Positions 10,127-19,761 of a stretch of 64,000 nt of DNA are shown here, in pieces. The position numbers and the translations under genes are program-made. This stretch comes from Moraxella osloensis (GTDB lineage: Bacteria; Pseudomonadota; Gammaproteobacteria; Pseudomonadales; Moraxellaceae), in the NCBI RefSeq assembly GCF_009867135.1, contig NZ_CP047226.1:1550001-1614000 (forward strand), written 5' to 3'. The notes under the pieces were generated by a model. The model was given only the letters and a program-made list of their open reading frames with translations. It did not search any database and had not been told where the DNA came from. Numbering within the stretch: the stretch's first letter is position 1; each line of letters starts with the position of its first letter.

Positions 10127-10178
10127 AAGATTCTCGAAAAATCGGACAAAGTAGTTAGTTTACTTGGGCGTTTGTTCA

Positions 10179-11264
10179 TTATTCGCTTATTGTTTGGGCG
10201 GTGGGTTGTTGATTAGGCGCTTGTTGGTTGGGCGTTTGGGTTTCAAAGACGGCGATTGATAAAATTTCAGGCTCGATTTTTCTCAGTCCTTTACCAAAAC
10301 CACGTAGCCACCATACTAGCTGCGACGTCATGCTGACTGTGGCTGTAATATGCAATCCTTCGTCATCCTCCCAACTTTGCTGATCCGTTGATAATGGGCT
10401 TTCAAGCAAACTTGCCCCCGATAACGGATGAAACAATAAATGCACTTGCTGTATGGGAGGCTCGTGGTTGTTTTTTTCACTGTCAGGCATGAGCTTTTGG
10501 AACAACGGGTAATTAAACCCCATCGCGCCTGTGTTGATATAATTGTCTAAATTAAAATCTTTTGGGGTTTGCGCGTCGCTTGCGCTCACTTCCGCACTTT
10601 CAAAACGGTGCAAAGCAAATTGGCGCACATCGTCAGACGCTCTGTCAGTTCGTGAGGCAATCAAGTAAATCACCACCCCACGCTGCACAATGGCTAGCGG
10701 ATTTAAGGTGTATTTTTGTGCTTCCTCTCGCCCGCGCGCTTTATAACAGGCGATGAGTTTTTTATTTTGAAACAATGCGTCATACACTGCGTCTTTGGCG
10801 GCTGGATTGACCGATGGCGGGATGAGCGGTTGATTGGCTGACAGGATACGCACCCTATCGAGCCAAGTGTTTACTACTTTGCTTTCTTTGAGTTGCCGAT
10901 TCGCTAGGTCAAACCACGGAATCAATTCATCCAAAATAGCCGGCGGTAATAGCTGGGTCAAATTATGGCGCATCATACTAAACGCCAACGCTTGCGACAA
11001 ATTCATGTGCGGCAAGCTTTGCATCGGTGCGTCTTCTCGCCAGCGCCAACCTTGTGGATTGGTGTTGTTTTTTTCAATCGGAAAACGCGTTGCCAAAGCG
11101 TTTAAATCTCGCTGAATGGTTCGCAAACTGATATCAAAACCCATCAAATCAAGCTGTTCTTTGATATGGGTGGTACCGAGCCAACGTTTGCGATCCAGCT
11201 GTGAGAGGATTTGCCATTGCCGAGCCGTCGTTGCGGTTGCATTGTTGGCAAGCGATTTACTCAT
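10179..11264 (-). CDS. WYL-domain transcriptional regulator (YafY-like)
   Basis: A 361-residue regulator with an N-terminal winged HTH (about residues 14-70; RTIQRDLNAL is the recognition-helix region typical of DeoR/YafY types). It is followed by a WYL domain (about 165-230, NPLAIVQRGVVIYLIASRT) that binds a ligand, often a nucleic acid or nucleotide. A C-terminal WCX-like segment (SQLVWWLRGFGKGLRKIEPE) follows. A GGAGAA ribosome site sits 5 nt before the ATG. It is the first gene of a pair with the TerD-domain gene. WYL regulators frequently control phage defence or DNA-damage functions, but nothing else in this locus shows such a role. The target is unknown. Confidence 0.88.
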   Translation of the reverse strand: MSKSLANNATATTARQWQILSQLDRKRWLGTTHIKEQLDLMGFDISLRTIQRDLNALATRFPIEKNNTNPQGWRWREDAPMQSLPHMNLSQALAFSMMRHNLTQLLPPAILDELIPWFDLANRQLKESKVVNTWLDRVRILSANQPLIPPSVNPAAKDAVYDALFQNKKLIACYKARGREEAQKYTLNPLAIVQRGVVIYLIASRTDRASDDVRQFALHRFESAEVSASDAQTPKDFNLDNYINTGAMGFNYPLFQKLMPDSEKNNHEPPIQQVHLLFHPLSGASLLESPLSTDQQSWEDDEGLHITATVSMTSQLVWWLRGFGKGLRKIEPEILSIAVFETQTPNQQAPNQQPTAQTISE

Positions 11265-11295
11265 GGCAATTCTCCATACACAGGTAAAAGACAGA

Positions 11296-11354
11296 TAGTT
11301 AAAAACAGCCAGTTAAAAGACAAACGGTTAAAAGACAAGCGGTTAAATAATAGC
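11296..11354. repeat. Degenerate 14-15-bp tandem repeat
   Basis: About four units beginning (A/G)GTTAAA lie head to tail in the WYL-recJ spacer. The two best units, GTTAAAAGACAAAC and GTTAAAAGACAAGC, differ by one base. No gene is seen in the 285-bp spacer. Confidence 0.6.
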
Positions 11355-11549
11355 TAACTAAGCGCCAAAGCTTTATTCAAACTTTAAAAAATTAACGCTA
11401 AAAATTAACACCTTGACACCTTGCATAATTTATCAAAATTTGGGGCGGTATAGTTGATAAATTATATTAACATGTCATTTTATGTCGTTTATCATCTTTA
11501 TTGGGTGTTATGGTTATCAGATTGTGTATGAATCAGCAAGAACGCTTGA

Positions 11550-13328
11550 TTAGAGGAGCACACCCTTTTTTACTCTTAACTGCAATTTGGTTTGTCCATT
11601 AAATAAATTTTTCTCAAGCTCATAGAGTAAATGCACTTTTGACACACTGCGATTGATGGTAGACAAAGCTATCGCGTCAAAGTCAGCATTAAACCAAATC
11701 GCTTCAATCGTAAAAGGCACATCGGGATACGATAACCATAATTTTAAATGACGCTCTTTTAACACCCGATAATCTTGCACCACAAACACCCCATCAAATA
11801 TCGGTGGCACAAAACCATGTCCCCAAATAGCCAACGTCTGCAAGCTATCTACAAAATCGACCGTGAATTCATGGGCTGTCAATTCACCATCGCTATATAA
11901 CGTCTCTGCAAATACCTCATCCGCCACCGCTGCAATTACCTCATCAAACGCTTTACAAAACGGCTCAAAGTTTTTTCGTTTGATTGTCAGACCTGCCGCC
12001 ATCGCATGCCCCCCAAAGTGGCTAATAAGTTCGGGGTAGGTTTGCGCGACTGATTCAATGGCATCACGGATATGAATGCCTTCAATGGAGCGTGCGGAGC
12101 CTTTGATAGGATCGTCATCTTCAATCAATGCCGTATCAGCAGGCGCAAACACGATAGCAGGCACATGGTAGCTTTCTTTTAGCCTACCTGCCACGATACC
12201 AATCACCCCTTGGTGCCACTCATCTTGATACAAAATAATACTGCGTTTGGGATGCGTTACTTGATTTACAGCGCTTTGCTCAGATGGATTATCAAGCGTC
12301 CTTAATACACTATCGGCTTGTTGTCGCATGCCCTGCTCGACTTGGCGGCGCTCTTGATTGAGGTTATCGAGCTGATGCGCAAGCCGCTGTGCCTCCCCCC
12401 AATCATCGGTCAGTAAGCAGTCAATGCCAATTCGCATACTATCCATACGACCTGCGGCGTTGATGCGTGGTCCCAAAATAAAACCAAAATCTTGAGCCGT
12501 GATGTCAGCTGCCTGCCGACTCGCCTGCTCCAACAACGCCAAAATACCCACACAGCAACGACCTTGCTTGATGGCTTGGATACCTTGGTGCACCAAAATG
12601 CGATTATTTTGGTCTAATACGCCCACATCCGCCACCGTGCCGAGTGCCACCAAATCAATATAGCGACTCACTTGGGTAGTGGATTTATTGGCTTGGCGTC
12701 TGACTTTGGCAAGATTGCCTAGCACATAAAATGCCACCCCAACCCCTACCAATGATTTACTAGCAAAAGCACAGCCCAGCTGATTGGGATTGACCACGGC
12801 ATCGGCGTTTGGTGCCGCCTGCGTTGTCAGGTGATGATCGGTAATAATCACCGTTAGCCCTTTGGCTTTGGCAAGCTCGACCCCCGCATGGCTAGAGATA
12901 CCATTATCAACCGTGACAATGACATCAGGATGATAGGTTTCAATACCTAGCGCAACAATTTCTGGCGTCAGTCCATAACCGTACTTAAAACGATCGGGCA
13001 CCAAAAACTCAACCTTCGCGCCCATTTCACGGAGCACCCTTACCATCAGTGCCGTGCTGGTCGCGCCATCGCAGTCAAAATCACCTACAATCAGTATTTT
13101 TTGCTGCGTATCAATCGCCTTATCAAGTAGCGCCACGGCCTTGGTAATGCCTGTCAACGAATTTGCAGGTAACATCTTATTGAAGGCGGTGTCTAAATTT
13201 GCCACATCTTGCACGCCCCGCCCAGCCAAAACGCGGGCTAATGTCATCGATGTCTGCGCCAAGGGCTGTAAATCGCGGGGAATCTCGTCAATCTGGGTCG
13301 CAATAAAACGGGGAGTCACAGTCAACAT
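11550..13328 (-). CDS. recJ: Single-stranded-DNA-specific 5'-3' exonuclease RecJ
   Basis: DHH-family exonuclease acting in RecF-pathway recombination, mismatch repair and base-excision repair. The 592-residue length is usual. Metal-binding motifs are ILIVGDFDCDGATSTALM (motif I), VDNGIS, and the name-giving DHH in VIITDHHLTT. The DHHA1 RNA-binding-like part carries SHFGGHAMAAGLTI (about residues 440-455), followed by the C-terminal OB fold. The start is ATG at 13326-13328. No strong ribosome site is seen. It appears monocistronic. The upstream neighbour is divergent. Confidence 0.97.
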   Translation of the reverse strand: MLTVTPRFIATQIDEIPRDLQPLAQTSMTLARVLAGRGVQDVANLDTAFNKMLPANSLTGITKAVALLDKAIDTQQKILIVGDFDCDGATSTALMVRVLREMGAKVEFLVPDRFKYGYGLTPEIVALGIETYHPDVIVTVDNGISSHAGVELAKAKGLTVIITDHHLTTQAAPNADAVVNPNQLGCAFASKSLVGVGVAFYVLGNLAKVRRQANKSTTQVSRYIDLVALGTVADVGVLDQNNRILVHQGIQAIKQGRCCVGILALLEQASRQAADITAQDFGFILGPRINAAGRMDSMRIGIDCLLTDDWGEAQRLAHQLDNLNQERRQVEQGMRQQADSVLRTLDNPSEQSAVNQVTHPKRSIILYQDEWHQGVIGIVAGRLKESYHVPAIVFAPADTALIEDDDPIKGSARSIEGIHIRDAIESVAQTYPELISHFGGHAMAAGLTIKRKNFEPFCKAFDEVIAAVADEVFAETLYSDGELTAHEFTVDFVDSLQTLAIWGHGFVPPIFDGVFVVQDYRVLKERHLKLWLSYPDVPFTIEAIWFNADFDAIALSTINRSVSKVHLLYELEKNLFNGQTKLQLRVKKGVLL

Positions 13329-13670
13329 AAACTTATCATGGTTGTCAAATAAAGTAGAGAGAACAAACTAGCATAATGAGACTAAATAGGCAAAATTACA
13401 ACAGCGAAACGGTGAAAAACATCCCATCAGCTTCCATAGCTATTTGTGCGTTTTGCATATCGTAATAATGCCACTACAAACCATTAGCATTTTTTTGCAA
13501 AAAGATGCTTATTCATACGTTTACACTCAGTTATAATCAAACCAAAGAGTCCTCACTTACCATTAATGAAACAGCATCAATGACCATTAATGAATAATCA
13601 TCTCTTGTTGCAAGCGTTTTGCAATACTACCTTTACTATTGATAATTGAAATTTTTTAGAAGGAAAAATT
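13329..13670. other. Divergent promoter spacer
   Basis: This spacer between recJ (minus) and the small helical protein gene (plus) holds no gene. A TATAAT hexamer at 13532-13537 is a plausible -10 for the plus-strand gene. The 11-mer ACCATTAATGA occurs twice about 25 bp apart near 13559-13595. Confidence 0.45.
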
Positions 13671-14159
13671 ATGTCAGCAGAAAATTTGACCAAAACCATC
13701 GACCCAAAACTTGATTTAGAAAAAATCAAACGCGAATGTGAGGCGATGATTAAAAGTAAAGCCAAAATGTCTGCCGTAGCAGCGATTGTCCCTGTGCCGC
13801 TGCTAGACGTTGCGGTTGACGCAGGTCTGTTATCAAAATTGCTACCTGAAATCTCCGCTAAATTTGGTTTAATTAAACAACCTGAAGCGGCGGTAGACTT
13901 GAATAACGGTGCGCAAATCAACCAACTAAAAGATAAAGCGGTGGATTTGGCAGGCCTAGTGGTCACGCGCAGTATTGCCAAAAAAACTTTCCAAGGTTTT
14001 GGTAGCCGTATTATCGCCAAGCAACTGACCAAATTTGTACCATTTGGCGGTCAATTAGTGGCAGGGACCATCGGTTATTTGATGTTTAAAAAAATTGCTG
14101 AAAATCACATTAATGAATGCTACCAAAAAGCTAAAAAATTACAACAGCAAGCCAGCTAA
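13671..14159 (+). CDS. Conserved small helical protein, DUF697-like
   Basis: A 162-residue protein of unknown function. Two amphipathic/hydrophobic stretches, SAVAAIVPVPLLDVAVDAGLL (about residues 33-52) and FVPFGGQLVAGTIGYLMFKKIAE (about 122-144), resemble the membrane-associated helices of DUF697/YcjF-like or EcsC-like proteins. The PVPLLDVAVD segment recalls the 'iPiPgvDl' motif of DUF697. An AGAAGGA ribosome site precedes the ATG, and a strong terminator follows the stop, so it is a single-gene transcript. The basic, Lys/Gln-rich C-terminus is probably cytosolic. The role cannot be assigned. Confidence 0.75.
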   Translation: MSAENLTKTIDPKLDLEKIKRECEAMIKSKAKMSAVAAIVPVPLLDVAVDAGLLSKLLPEISAKFGLIKQPEAAVDLNNGAQINQLKDKAVDLAGLVVTRSIAKKTFQGFGSRIIAKQLTKFVPFGGQLVAGTIGYLMFKKIAENHINECYQKAKKLQQQAS

Positions 14160-14182
14160 TTGTTGATACGAAGGCTTGTATT

Positions 14183-14213
14183 AAAACCCCTTTAGTTATT
14201 AGAGGGGTTTTTT
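14183..14213 (+). terminator. Terminator after the DUF697-like gene
   Basis: The stem AAAACCCC / GGGGTTTT, extended by A-T and wobble pairs, ends in a T6 run. Confidence 0.92.
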
Positions 14214-14320
14214 ATTGAAAAATTCTCAAGCTTTGATGAGCAATGACCAAGCAAAAGTAATAGCTTATGTAACGATATTTTTCTACAATGTGTCTTTAAA
14301 CTATTTTTTTGGGTCAAGTT

Positions 14321-16285
14321 ATGCGTTATACATGTCAGACATCACCACGTTTTATCAAAAAGCCATTTTTTAATATCCATCCAATGACGCAAAGCGTTTT
14401 GGTAATTATTGGCATGTCCATGACTGGTGTTAGCGCTCATGCAGCGACTAGCGAAGCTGCGAATGGCGAAGCTGAATCTACTTTGCCGAGCCTTACTTTT
14501 ACTACTACGGCTACCAAAACGCCGACGCTTGTCAAGAATACCATCGCCCAAACCACCGTGATTGATGAAGAACAATTACAACGTTATCGCGGTCAAAGCG
14601 TACTGGATGTGCTACGAGGTAAGGCTGGATTCTATATCAAGCAAAATGGTGGCGATGGTACATTAAGTAACTTTAGTATTCGTGGCTTATCTGCCAAAAA
14701 TGTTGCCGTGTTGATTGATGGTATTCGTTATACATCTTTGAGTAATGGGTATGCAGAGCTTGCTTTATTACCCGCTGATCAAATTGACCGTATTGAAGTT
14801 CTATATGGCGCAAGTGGTTCTAGCTTATATGGTGCTGATGCAACAGCTGGCGTGATTCAAATTTTTACCAAAGGTCAAAATGCCCAACAATCAAATATAG
14901 CCTTGACCTTGGGCACAGGTTCAGAGGACAGTTATAAAGGTCAATTAACGGGTCAATATGTTAATAATGGCACTACGATTAGTTTATCCACAGGTTATGA
15001 TAAAACGAATGGGATTAATATCAGTAGTCCAAACAATTCATATGCCTCTTCGATTGATAGCGATAAGGATGGGTTTAATTCTAAAAATATTAGTTTTGTC
15101 GCTAAACATCGCTACAACGAGAATATTGAAGTTGGCATAACAGGAATGAAAGCCAAATCAAATTCTGACCTTGATGGTGGCAATTATCAAGATATCCATG
15201 CTGAACAAGAAAATGGCTCAGCTAATGGTTTTATTAATTATCAACAAGATAAATTTTCTGCCAGTCTTAAATACGGTGAAAGTATTGATGAATCAAAAAG
15301 TTATTTTTCAAGCACACCAAGCGAATTTAATACCAAACAAAAGCAAACCAATCTACAATTAGGCTATCAACTGCCTGTAGGTCAGATTATTGGTGGCGCA
15401 GAATATCTCAAACAAAACTTTGATGGCGATGCTAGTTATACTAATCATGACAGAAATACTAAAAGTGGTTTTCTTGGCTATCAAGTTTCGCAACCCAAAT
15501 ATGATGCGCAAGCAAATATTCGATATGATAAGAACACCCAATATGGTAATAAGACAACCTATAATTTAGGGGGTGCCTATCACGTATTGCCTAATACTCG
15601 TGTCGGCGCCTCTTACGCTACTGGCTTTAGAATGCCTAGCTTTAATGATTTATATGGACATTCAGAAGGCTATAGTTGGAAGGATGTCTATTATCCAGGC
15701 TATATTGGGAATGAAAATCTAAAAGCTGAAACGAGCAAAAATTGGGAAGCGTTTATTGAACACAGTAATGCCTACCAAACGACTCGCCTAACAGGTTTTC
15801 AATCAAAAATTGAAGATGGTATCATTCCTTTGACCTTAGCCTCAGGTGATAAAACTCGCACTAATCGTGCAGAAACAAAGGTTAAAGGTATTACTTTAGT
15901 ATCAGATTGGACAGTGAATAATACCCTATTTGGTCTAAGCTATACCAACCAATCTGTTGAAGGTCGTAACGCAACCCAAGGTGAATATACAACAGATAAT
16001 ACGATTCCAAAAAACACAGGTTTGTTATATGTAGGTTATAAACAACCAAAATTTGATATCCGCAGTGAACTAGAATATGTAGATGATCGTCATGATGGTT
16101 ATTATACTGATAAAGTACTAGACAGCTATACACTTCTAAACTTAACTGGTAATTATTACATCAACCCATATTTGACTATCAGCAGCCGACTTAACAATCT
16201 CACAGATAAAGATTATGAGACCGTTTATGGCTACCGCCAAAAAGGCATTAATTCCTTCATCTCACTAACCTACCAATGGTTCTAA
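14321..16285 (+). CDS. TonB-dependent outer-membrane receptor (BtuB/CirA-like)
   Basis: Outer-membrane active transporter energised by TonB. A signal peptide (to about AHA-AT) precedes the TonB-box region (LPSLTFTTTATKT). The plug follows, with VIDEEQLQRYRGQSVLDVLRG, FSIRGLS, VAVLIDGIRY and RIEVLYGASGSSLYGADATAGVIQIFTK, and then a beta-barrel ending in the outer-membrane signature SLTYQWF with terminal Phe. Read from ATG 14321 the protein is 654 aa; an in-frame TTG lies at 14309. It resembles BtuB-type receptors in size and plug. However, no cobalamin riboswitch or Fur box is seen upstream, so the substrate (cobalamin, heme or catecholate siderophore) is open. It is monocistronic with its own terminator. 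Confidence 0.92.
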   Translation: MRYTCQTSPRFIKKPFFNIHPMTQSVLVIIGMSMTGVSAHAATSEAANGEAESTLPSLTFTTTATKTPTLVKNTIAQTTVIDEEQLQRYRGQSVLDVLRGKAGFYIKQNGGDGTLSNFSIRGLSAKNVAVLIDGIRYTSLSNGYAELALLPADQIDRIEVLYGASGSSLYGADATAGVIQIFTKGQNAQQSNIALTLGTGSEDSYKGQLTGQYVNNGTTISLSTGYDKTNGINISSPNNSYASSIDSDKDGFNSKNISFVAKHRYNENIEVGITGMKAKSNSDLDGGNYQDIHAEQENGSANGFINYQQDKFSASLKYGESIDESKSYFSSTPSEFNTKQKQTNLQLGYQLPVGQIIGGAEYLKQNFDGDASYTNHDRNTKSGFLGYQVSQPKYDAQANIRYDKNTQYGNKTTYNLGGAYHVLPNTRVGASYATGFRMPSFNDLYGHSEGYSWKDVYYPGYIGNENLKAETSKNWEAFIEHSNAYQTTRLTGFQSKIEDGIIPLTLASGDKTRTNRAETKVKGITLVSDWTVNNTLFGLSYTNQSVEGRNATQGEYTTDNTIPKNTGLLYVGYKQPKFDIRSELEYVDDRHDGYYTDKVLDSYTLLNLTGNYYINPYLTISSRLNNLTDKDYETVYGYRQKGINSFISLTYQWF

Positions 16286-16307
16286 ATTTTTATAGCTACA
16301 GTACATC

Positions 16308-16336
16308 AAAGGGCATAGATTTTATGCCCTTTTTTA
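16308..16336 (+). terminator. Terminator of the TonB receptor gene
   Basis: The 10-bp stem AAAGGGCATA / TATGCCCTTT is followed by a T run, 22 bp after the stop. Confidence 0.92.
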
Positions 16337-16581
16337 TATGTCTTTTTTATACTTCTTTTTTAGTAATTAGGTTTTAACTTTTGCACTATTTTGGTTCAAA
16401 ATATATCATACTACGATTAGCACGTTGCCATGAATGAGTGATTTTTTTTATATTAAATGACTGATTTGCTGCCAATCGTTCTATTATTTATCTGTTGTGA
16501 CAATCATCCAAACATTATCCAATAGGTTGTTGGCATTTAAATTGCACTTTAACCATTGCTCAAATTTGTGGTAGTTATCCA

Positions 16582-17838
16582 ATGACCCATCCTACTTTTT
16601 TACCTAGTCTCGAACCCAACCAGACCCTGTTTGAGGACATGTTCAACAACCTACTATCGGGGTTAATTGTCGCTGACAGCAACTATGAGTGCGTCTATAT
16701 CAACGCGACGGCTGAGCAGATTTTGTCAGTCAGTCAGCACCATTTACTTCATAAAAATGTTATCGATATTTTAACCCCCGCAAATTATGAAAAATTACTA
16801 ACGCAAGCCTCAGAGCAATCATCCACAGATGATGATGTGATAACCCATAAAAAAACCAAAGCACAGGTCAAATTGGCGCTGCAAAACCAATTTGAACATA
16901 CCAAAAAAATGTACCAAGCCTTTATCCATCATGATTGCACCATTTTGGGGCTAAGCACCCAAGGGATTGGTGCACCATTATTGGTCGATTATGGGGTTTC
17001 CCCATTAGAAACCGAGGCGGGGTTTTTCTATTTGATTGAAATTTGGGCAAAAGATCGCGAAAGTCGTATTCAACAAGAACAATATCAAAATCACCAACAT
17101 TTGATAACCCGTCAAATGATTCGCAGTATGGCACACGAAGTCAAAAACCCTTTAGCCGGTATCCTTGGGGCAAGTCAACTGCTTGAGAAGAATTTTAATC
17201 AAATCATGAAGTCTGATGGGATTGTGCGCTATATTAATGACACCAAGGCGCAAAAGGTCGCCAATTATCTCAGTATCATCATGGATGAGACCAGACGACT
17301 CAACAATTTGGTGACCCAATTGCTGGGCGCGCCAAATTTGCCCAACTGGCAAGTAATCAACGTGCATGAGCCCCTGCAGCATGTACTAACCTTGGCAGAG
17401 ATACAAAACCCCAATATTAGTCTAGTCAGAGACTTTGATTTATCGTTGCCAGAAATCACCGCTGATAAAGACCAGCTGGTGCAAGTTTTTATGAATATCG
17501 TCAATAATGCGATACAAGCGCTCAATGAAAACGACATTGTGTCGCCTATCATCACGGTAAAAACCCGTATTCAGCACCAACAAACCATTGGCGATATACG
17601 ACATAAAAGCGTCTTGCGCGTCGATTTTATTGATAATGGTTTGGGTATTGATAGTGAGTTGTTACCGCAAATTTTTTATCCTTTGGTCACAGGACGTGCC
17701 AATGGTACGGGTTTGGGACTGGCACTTGCTCATGACATTATTCAGCGCCATCAAGGTCAAATCAGTGTAACCTCTCAGCCAGGTGAAACCCTATTTACGA
17801 TTTTTTTACCTTGGCAAATTCGGCAAATAACCAAATGA
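16582..17838 (+). CDS. glnL: Nitrogen regulation sensor histidine kinase NtrB
   Basis: Sensor kinase/phosphatase of the nitrogen two-component system, expected to be controlled by PII and to phosphorylate NtrC. The 418 residues lack membrane segments, as usual. A PAS domain (about 15-150) precedes the dimerisation helix with the phospho-acceptor His185 in RSMAHEVKNPLAGILGASQLL. The HATPase domain follows, with an N box (MNIVNNAIQAL), a G1 box (DFIDNGLGID) and a G2 box (GRANGTGLGLALAHDII). It lies 144 bp upstream of ntrC, and the spacer contains a 12-bp tandem repeat. The ribosome site is weak. Confidence 0.96.
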   Translation: MTHPTFLPSLEPNQTLFEDMFNNLLSGLIVADSNYECVYINATAEQILSVSQHHLLHKNVIDILTPANYEKLLTQASEQSSTDDDVITHKKTKAQVKLALQNQFEHTKKMYQAFIHHDCTILGLSTQGIGAPLLVDYGVSPLETEAGFFYLIEIWAKDRESRIQQEQYQNHQHLITRQMIRSMAHEVKNPLAGILGASQLLEKNFNQIMKSDGIVRYINDTKAQKVANYLSIIMDETRRLNNLVTQLLGAPNLPNWQVINVHEPLQHVLTLAEIQNPNISLVRDFDLSLPEITADKDQLVQVFMNIVNNAIQALNENDIVSPIITVKTRIQHQQTIGDIRHKSVLRVDFIDNGLGIDSELLPQIFYPLVTGRANGTGLGLALAHDIIQRHQGQISVTSQPGETLFTIFLPWQIRQITK

Positions 17839-17891
17839 CCAATGGATAGTTTAACCCTGATACACCACAGCATCATGACTGATCGGCTATG

Positions 17892-17939
17892 AATTTTTCA
17901 ATCAATTTTTCAATCAATTTTTCAATCAATTTTTCAATC
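17892..17939. repeat. Four exact tandem copies of a 12-bp unit
   Basis: AATTTTTCAATC is repeated four times without a mismatch between the ntrB stop and the ntrC start. Confidence 0.95.
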
Positions 17940-17982
17940 AATAATGTTTAAACCAATACAGTTTCCCATATAGGGTTTTTAT

Positions 17983-19761
17983 ATGACTTATACCAATAAT
18001 AAAACGCCAACCACCGAGCCTATTGTTTGGGTCATCGATGACGACCAAGCGCTACGCATGATTTTGGAAGATACGCTGACAGATAGCGGGTTTCAAGTGC
18101 AAACCTTTGGCAATGCGCAATCGGCGTGGCGGCTGCTACAAGATAGTGGGCAAGACAGCCAAGCGAAGAATGACAATAGTGCCTCCTTGCCAAGCGTCAT
18201 CGTCACCGATATTCGAATGCCCATGATGAACGGATTGGACTTTAGCAGTAAAATCAAACAAGCCTTTGCACAAATTCCTGTCATCATCATGACCGCGCAT
18301 GCCGATGTGCAGTCTGCAGTGGATAGCTATCAATCAGGCGCGTTTGATTACTTACCCAAGCCGTTTGAGTTGGATGATGCCATTGCCATGGTGAAAAAAG
18401 CTTGCCTGCAAAGCCAGTCAAACCAAACACAAAAGCGCAGTAAGGCTGAGAACTACAACGACTCTCTGATTCGCGATGCACAGCAGCCGCCAGCGCAAAA
18501 AGTAGCAGTCGCGCCAGAAAAAGCCACCACCAACCCATCGGGCATCATCGGGCAATCGATTGCCATGCAAAAAGTATTTCGTGCGATTGGTCGCTTGTCG
18601 CATATGCCGATGACAGTACTCATCACAGGCGAATCGGGTACGGGTAAAGAGCTGATTGCCAGTGCCTTACACGAACATTCGCCACGCAAATCCAAACCAT
18701 TTATCGCGCTCAATATGGCGGCGATTCCGCATGATTTGATTGAAGCTGAACTATTTGGTCATGAAAAAGGCGCGTTTACGGGTGCGACTACCACGCGCCA
18801 AGGGCGTTTTGAGCAGGCGCATGGCGGCACTTTATTTTTGGATGAAATCGGCGACATGCCTTTACCGACCCAAACGCGTTTGCTGCGCGTCTTAGCAAAT
18901 GGTGAGTTTTACCGTGTCGGTGGGCTCAAACCCATTAAAGTCGACGTACGTATCATCGCAGCGACCCATCAAAACCTAGAAACTCTGGTGCAGCAAGGCA
19001 AGTTTCGTGAAGATTTGTTTTATCGGCTCAATGTCATTCGACTGGCGCTACCTTCCCTACGTGAGCGCCGCGAAGACATTCCGCTGTTAATCGATTTTTT
19101 TATGCAAAATATCGCCAAAAGCATGCATACCCACACCAAAACCATCACGCCGTCTGCGATGCATATTTTGCAAAGCTATCCTTGGCAAGGTAACGTGCGT
19201 CAACTTGAAAATACCTGCCGCTGGCTCAGTGTGATGACAACAGGGCAAACCATTCAGCCGAGTGATTTGCCACCCGAGATTTTACAAGCGTTTGAATTAC
19301 AAGATAGCAAGCCTGTAACTACGCGTGAGCCCAATACACATACGACACATAACTATCAGCCCGACACTCAGCTTGAGGCACCTGCTAGCGAACATCCGTC
19401 ATCTTTGCCAGCTCCGAGTAACAGCCCCAGTGCTAGTGCTAATCTGAATGTCCATTCGAGTGAGCTGCCAACGCCTTTATCCGCTACGACGGTCATACCG
19501 ACCTTGCACGCCTCACAAACTGGCGCAACCGCAGATTGGATCACGCCACTGCAAATTTGGGCACAACAAGCATTGGCTGAAGGACAGTATGACATATTGC
19601 AAACCGCTTATCCGATGTTTGAGAAATGTTTGCTTGAAGTGGCACTCGCCCATACTGCTCAACATAAAGGACAAGCGGCTGACCTACTGGGTTGGGGGCG
19701 CAATACTGTGACCCGAAAATACCAGCAGTTGATTGAAGGCAGACCCGTTAAGCCATCATGA
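17983..19761 (+). CDS. glnG: Nitrogen regulation response regulator NtrC, long-linker variant
   Basis: Sigma-54-dependent activator. The receiver domain (about 13-140) has the acidic pocket (VIDDDQ) and phospho-acceptor Asp76 in VIVTDIRMP. An extra Gln/Ser/Asn-rich loop (about residues 54-70) precedes that strand. The AAA+ domain has Walker A GESGTGKE (216-223), the sigma-54 contact loop GAFTGA (263-268) and Walker B LFLDE. The C-terminus carries a Fis-type HTH (AADLLGWGRNTVTRKYQQL). At 592 residues it is over 100 longer than E. coli NtrC (469). Most of the excess is a Ser/Thr/Pro/Ala-rich linker at about 445-530, between AAA+ and HTH. It overlaps the following kinase-like gene by 4 bp (ATGA). 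Confidence 0.95.
   Translation: MTYTNNKTPTTEPIVWVIDDDQALRMILEDTLTDSGFQVQTFGNAQSAWRLLQDSGQDSQAKNDNSASLPSVIVTDIRMPMMNGLDFSSKIKQAFAQIPVIIMTAHADVQSAVDSYQSGAFDYLPKPFELDDAIAMVKKACLQSQSNQTQKRSKAENYNDSLIRDAQQPPAQKVAVAPEKATTNPSGIIGQSIAMQKVFRAIGRLSHMPMTVLITGESGTGKELIASALHEHSPRKSKPFIALNMAAIPHDLIEAELFGHEKGAFTGATTTRQGRFEQAHGGTLFLDEIGDMPLPTQTRLLRVLANGEFYRVGGLKPIKVDVRIIAATHQNLETLVQQGKFREDLFYRLNVIRLALPSLRERREDIPLLIDFFMQNIAKSMHTHTKTITPSAMHILQSYPWQGNVRQLENTCRWLSVMTTGQTIQPSDLPPEILQAFELQDSKPVTTREPNTHTTHNYQPDTQLEAPASEHPSSLPAPSNSPSASANLNVHSSELPTPLSATTVIPTLHASQTGATADWITPLQIWAQQALAEGQYDILQTAYPMFEKCLLEVALAHTAQHKGQAADLLGWGRNTVTRKYQQLIEGRPVKPS

Noticed and set aside
14215-14320. Cobalamin riboswitch before the TonB receptor
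   Set aside because: The spacer is only about 105 bp and no B12-box-like sequence is seen.
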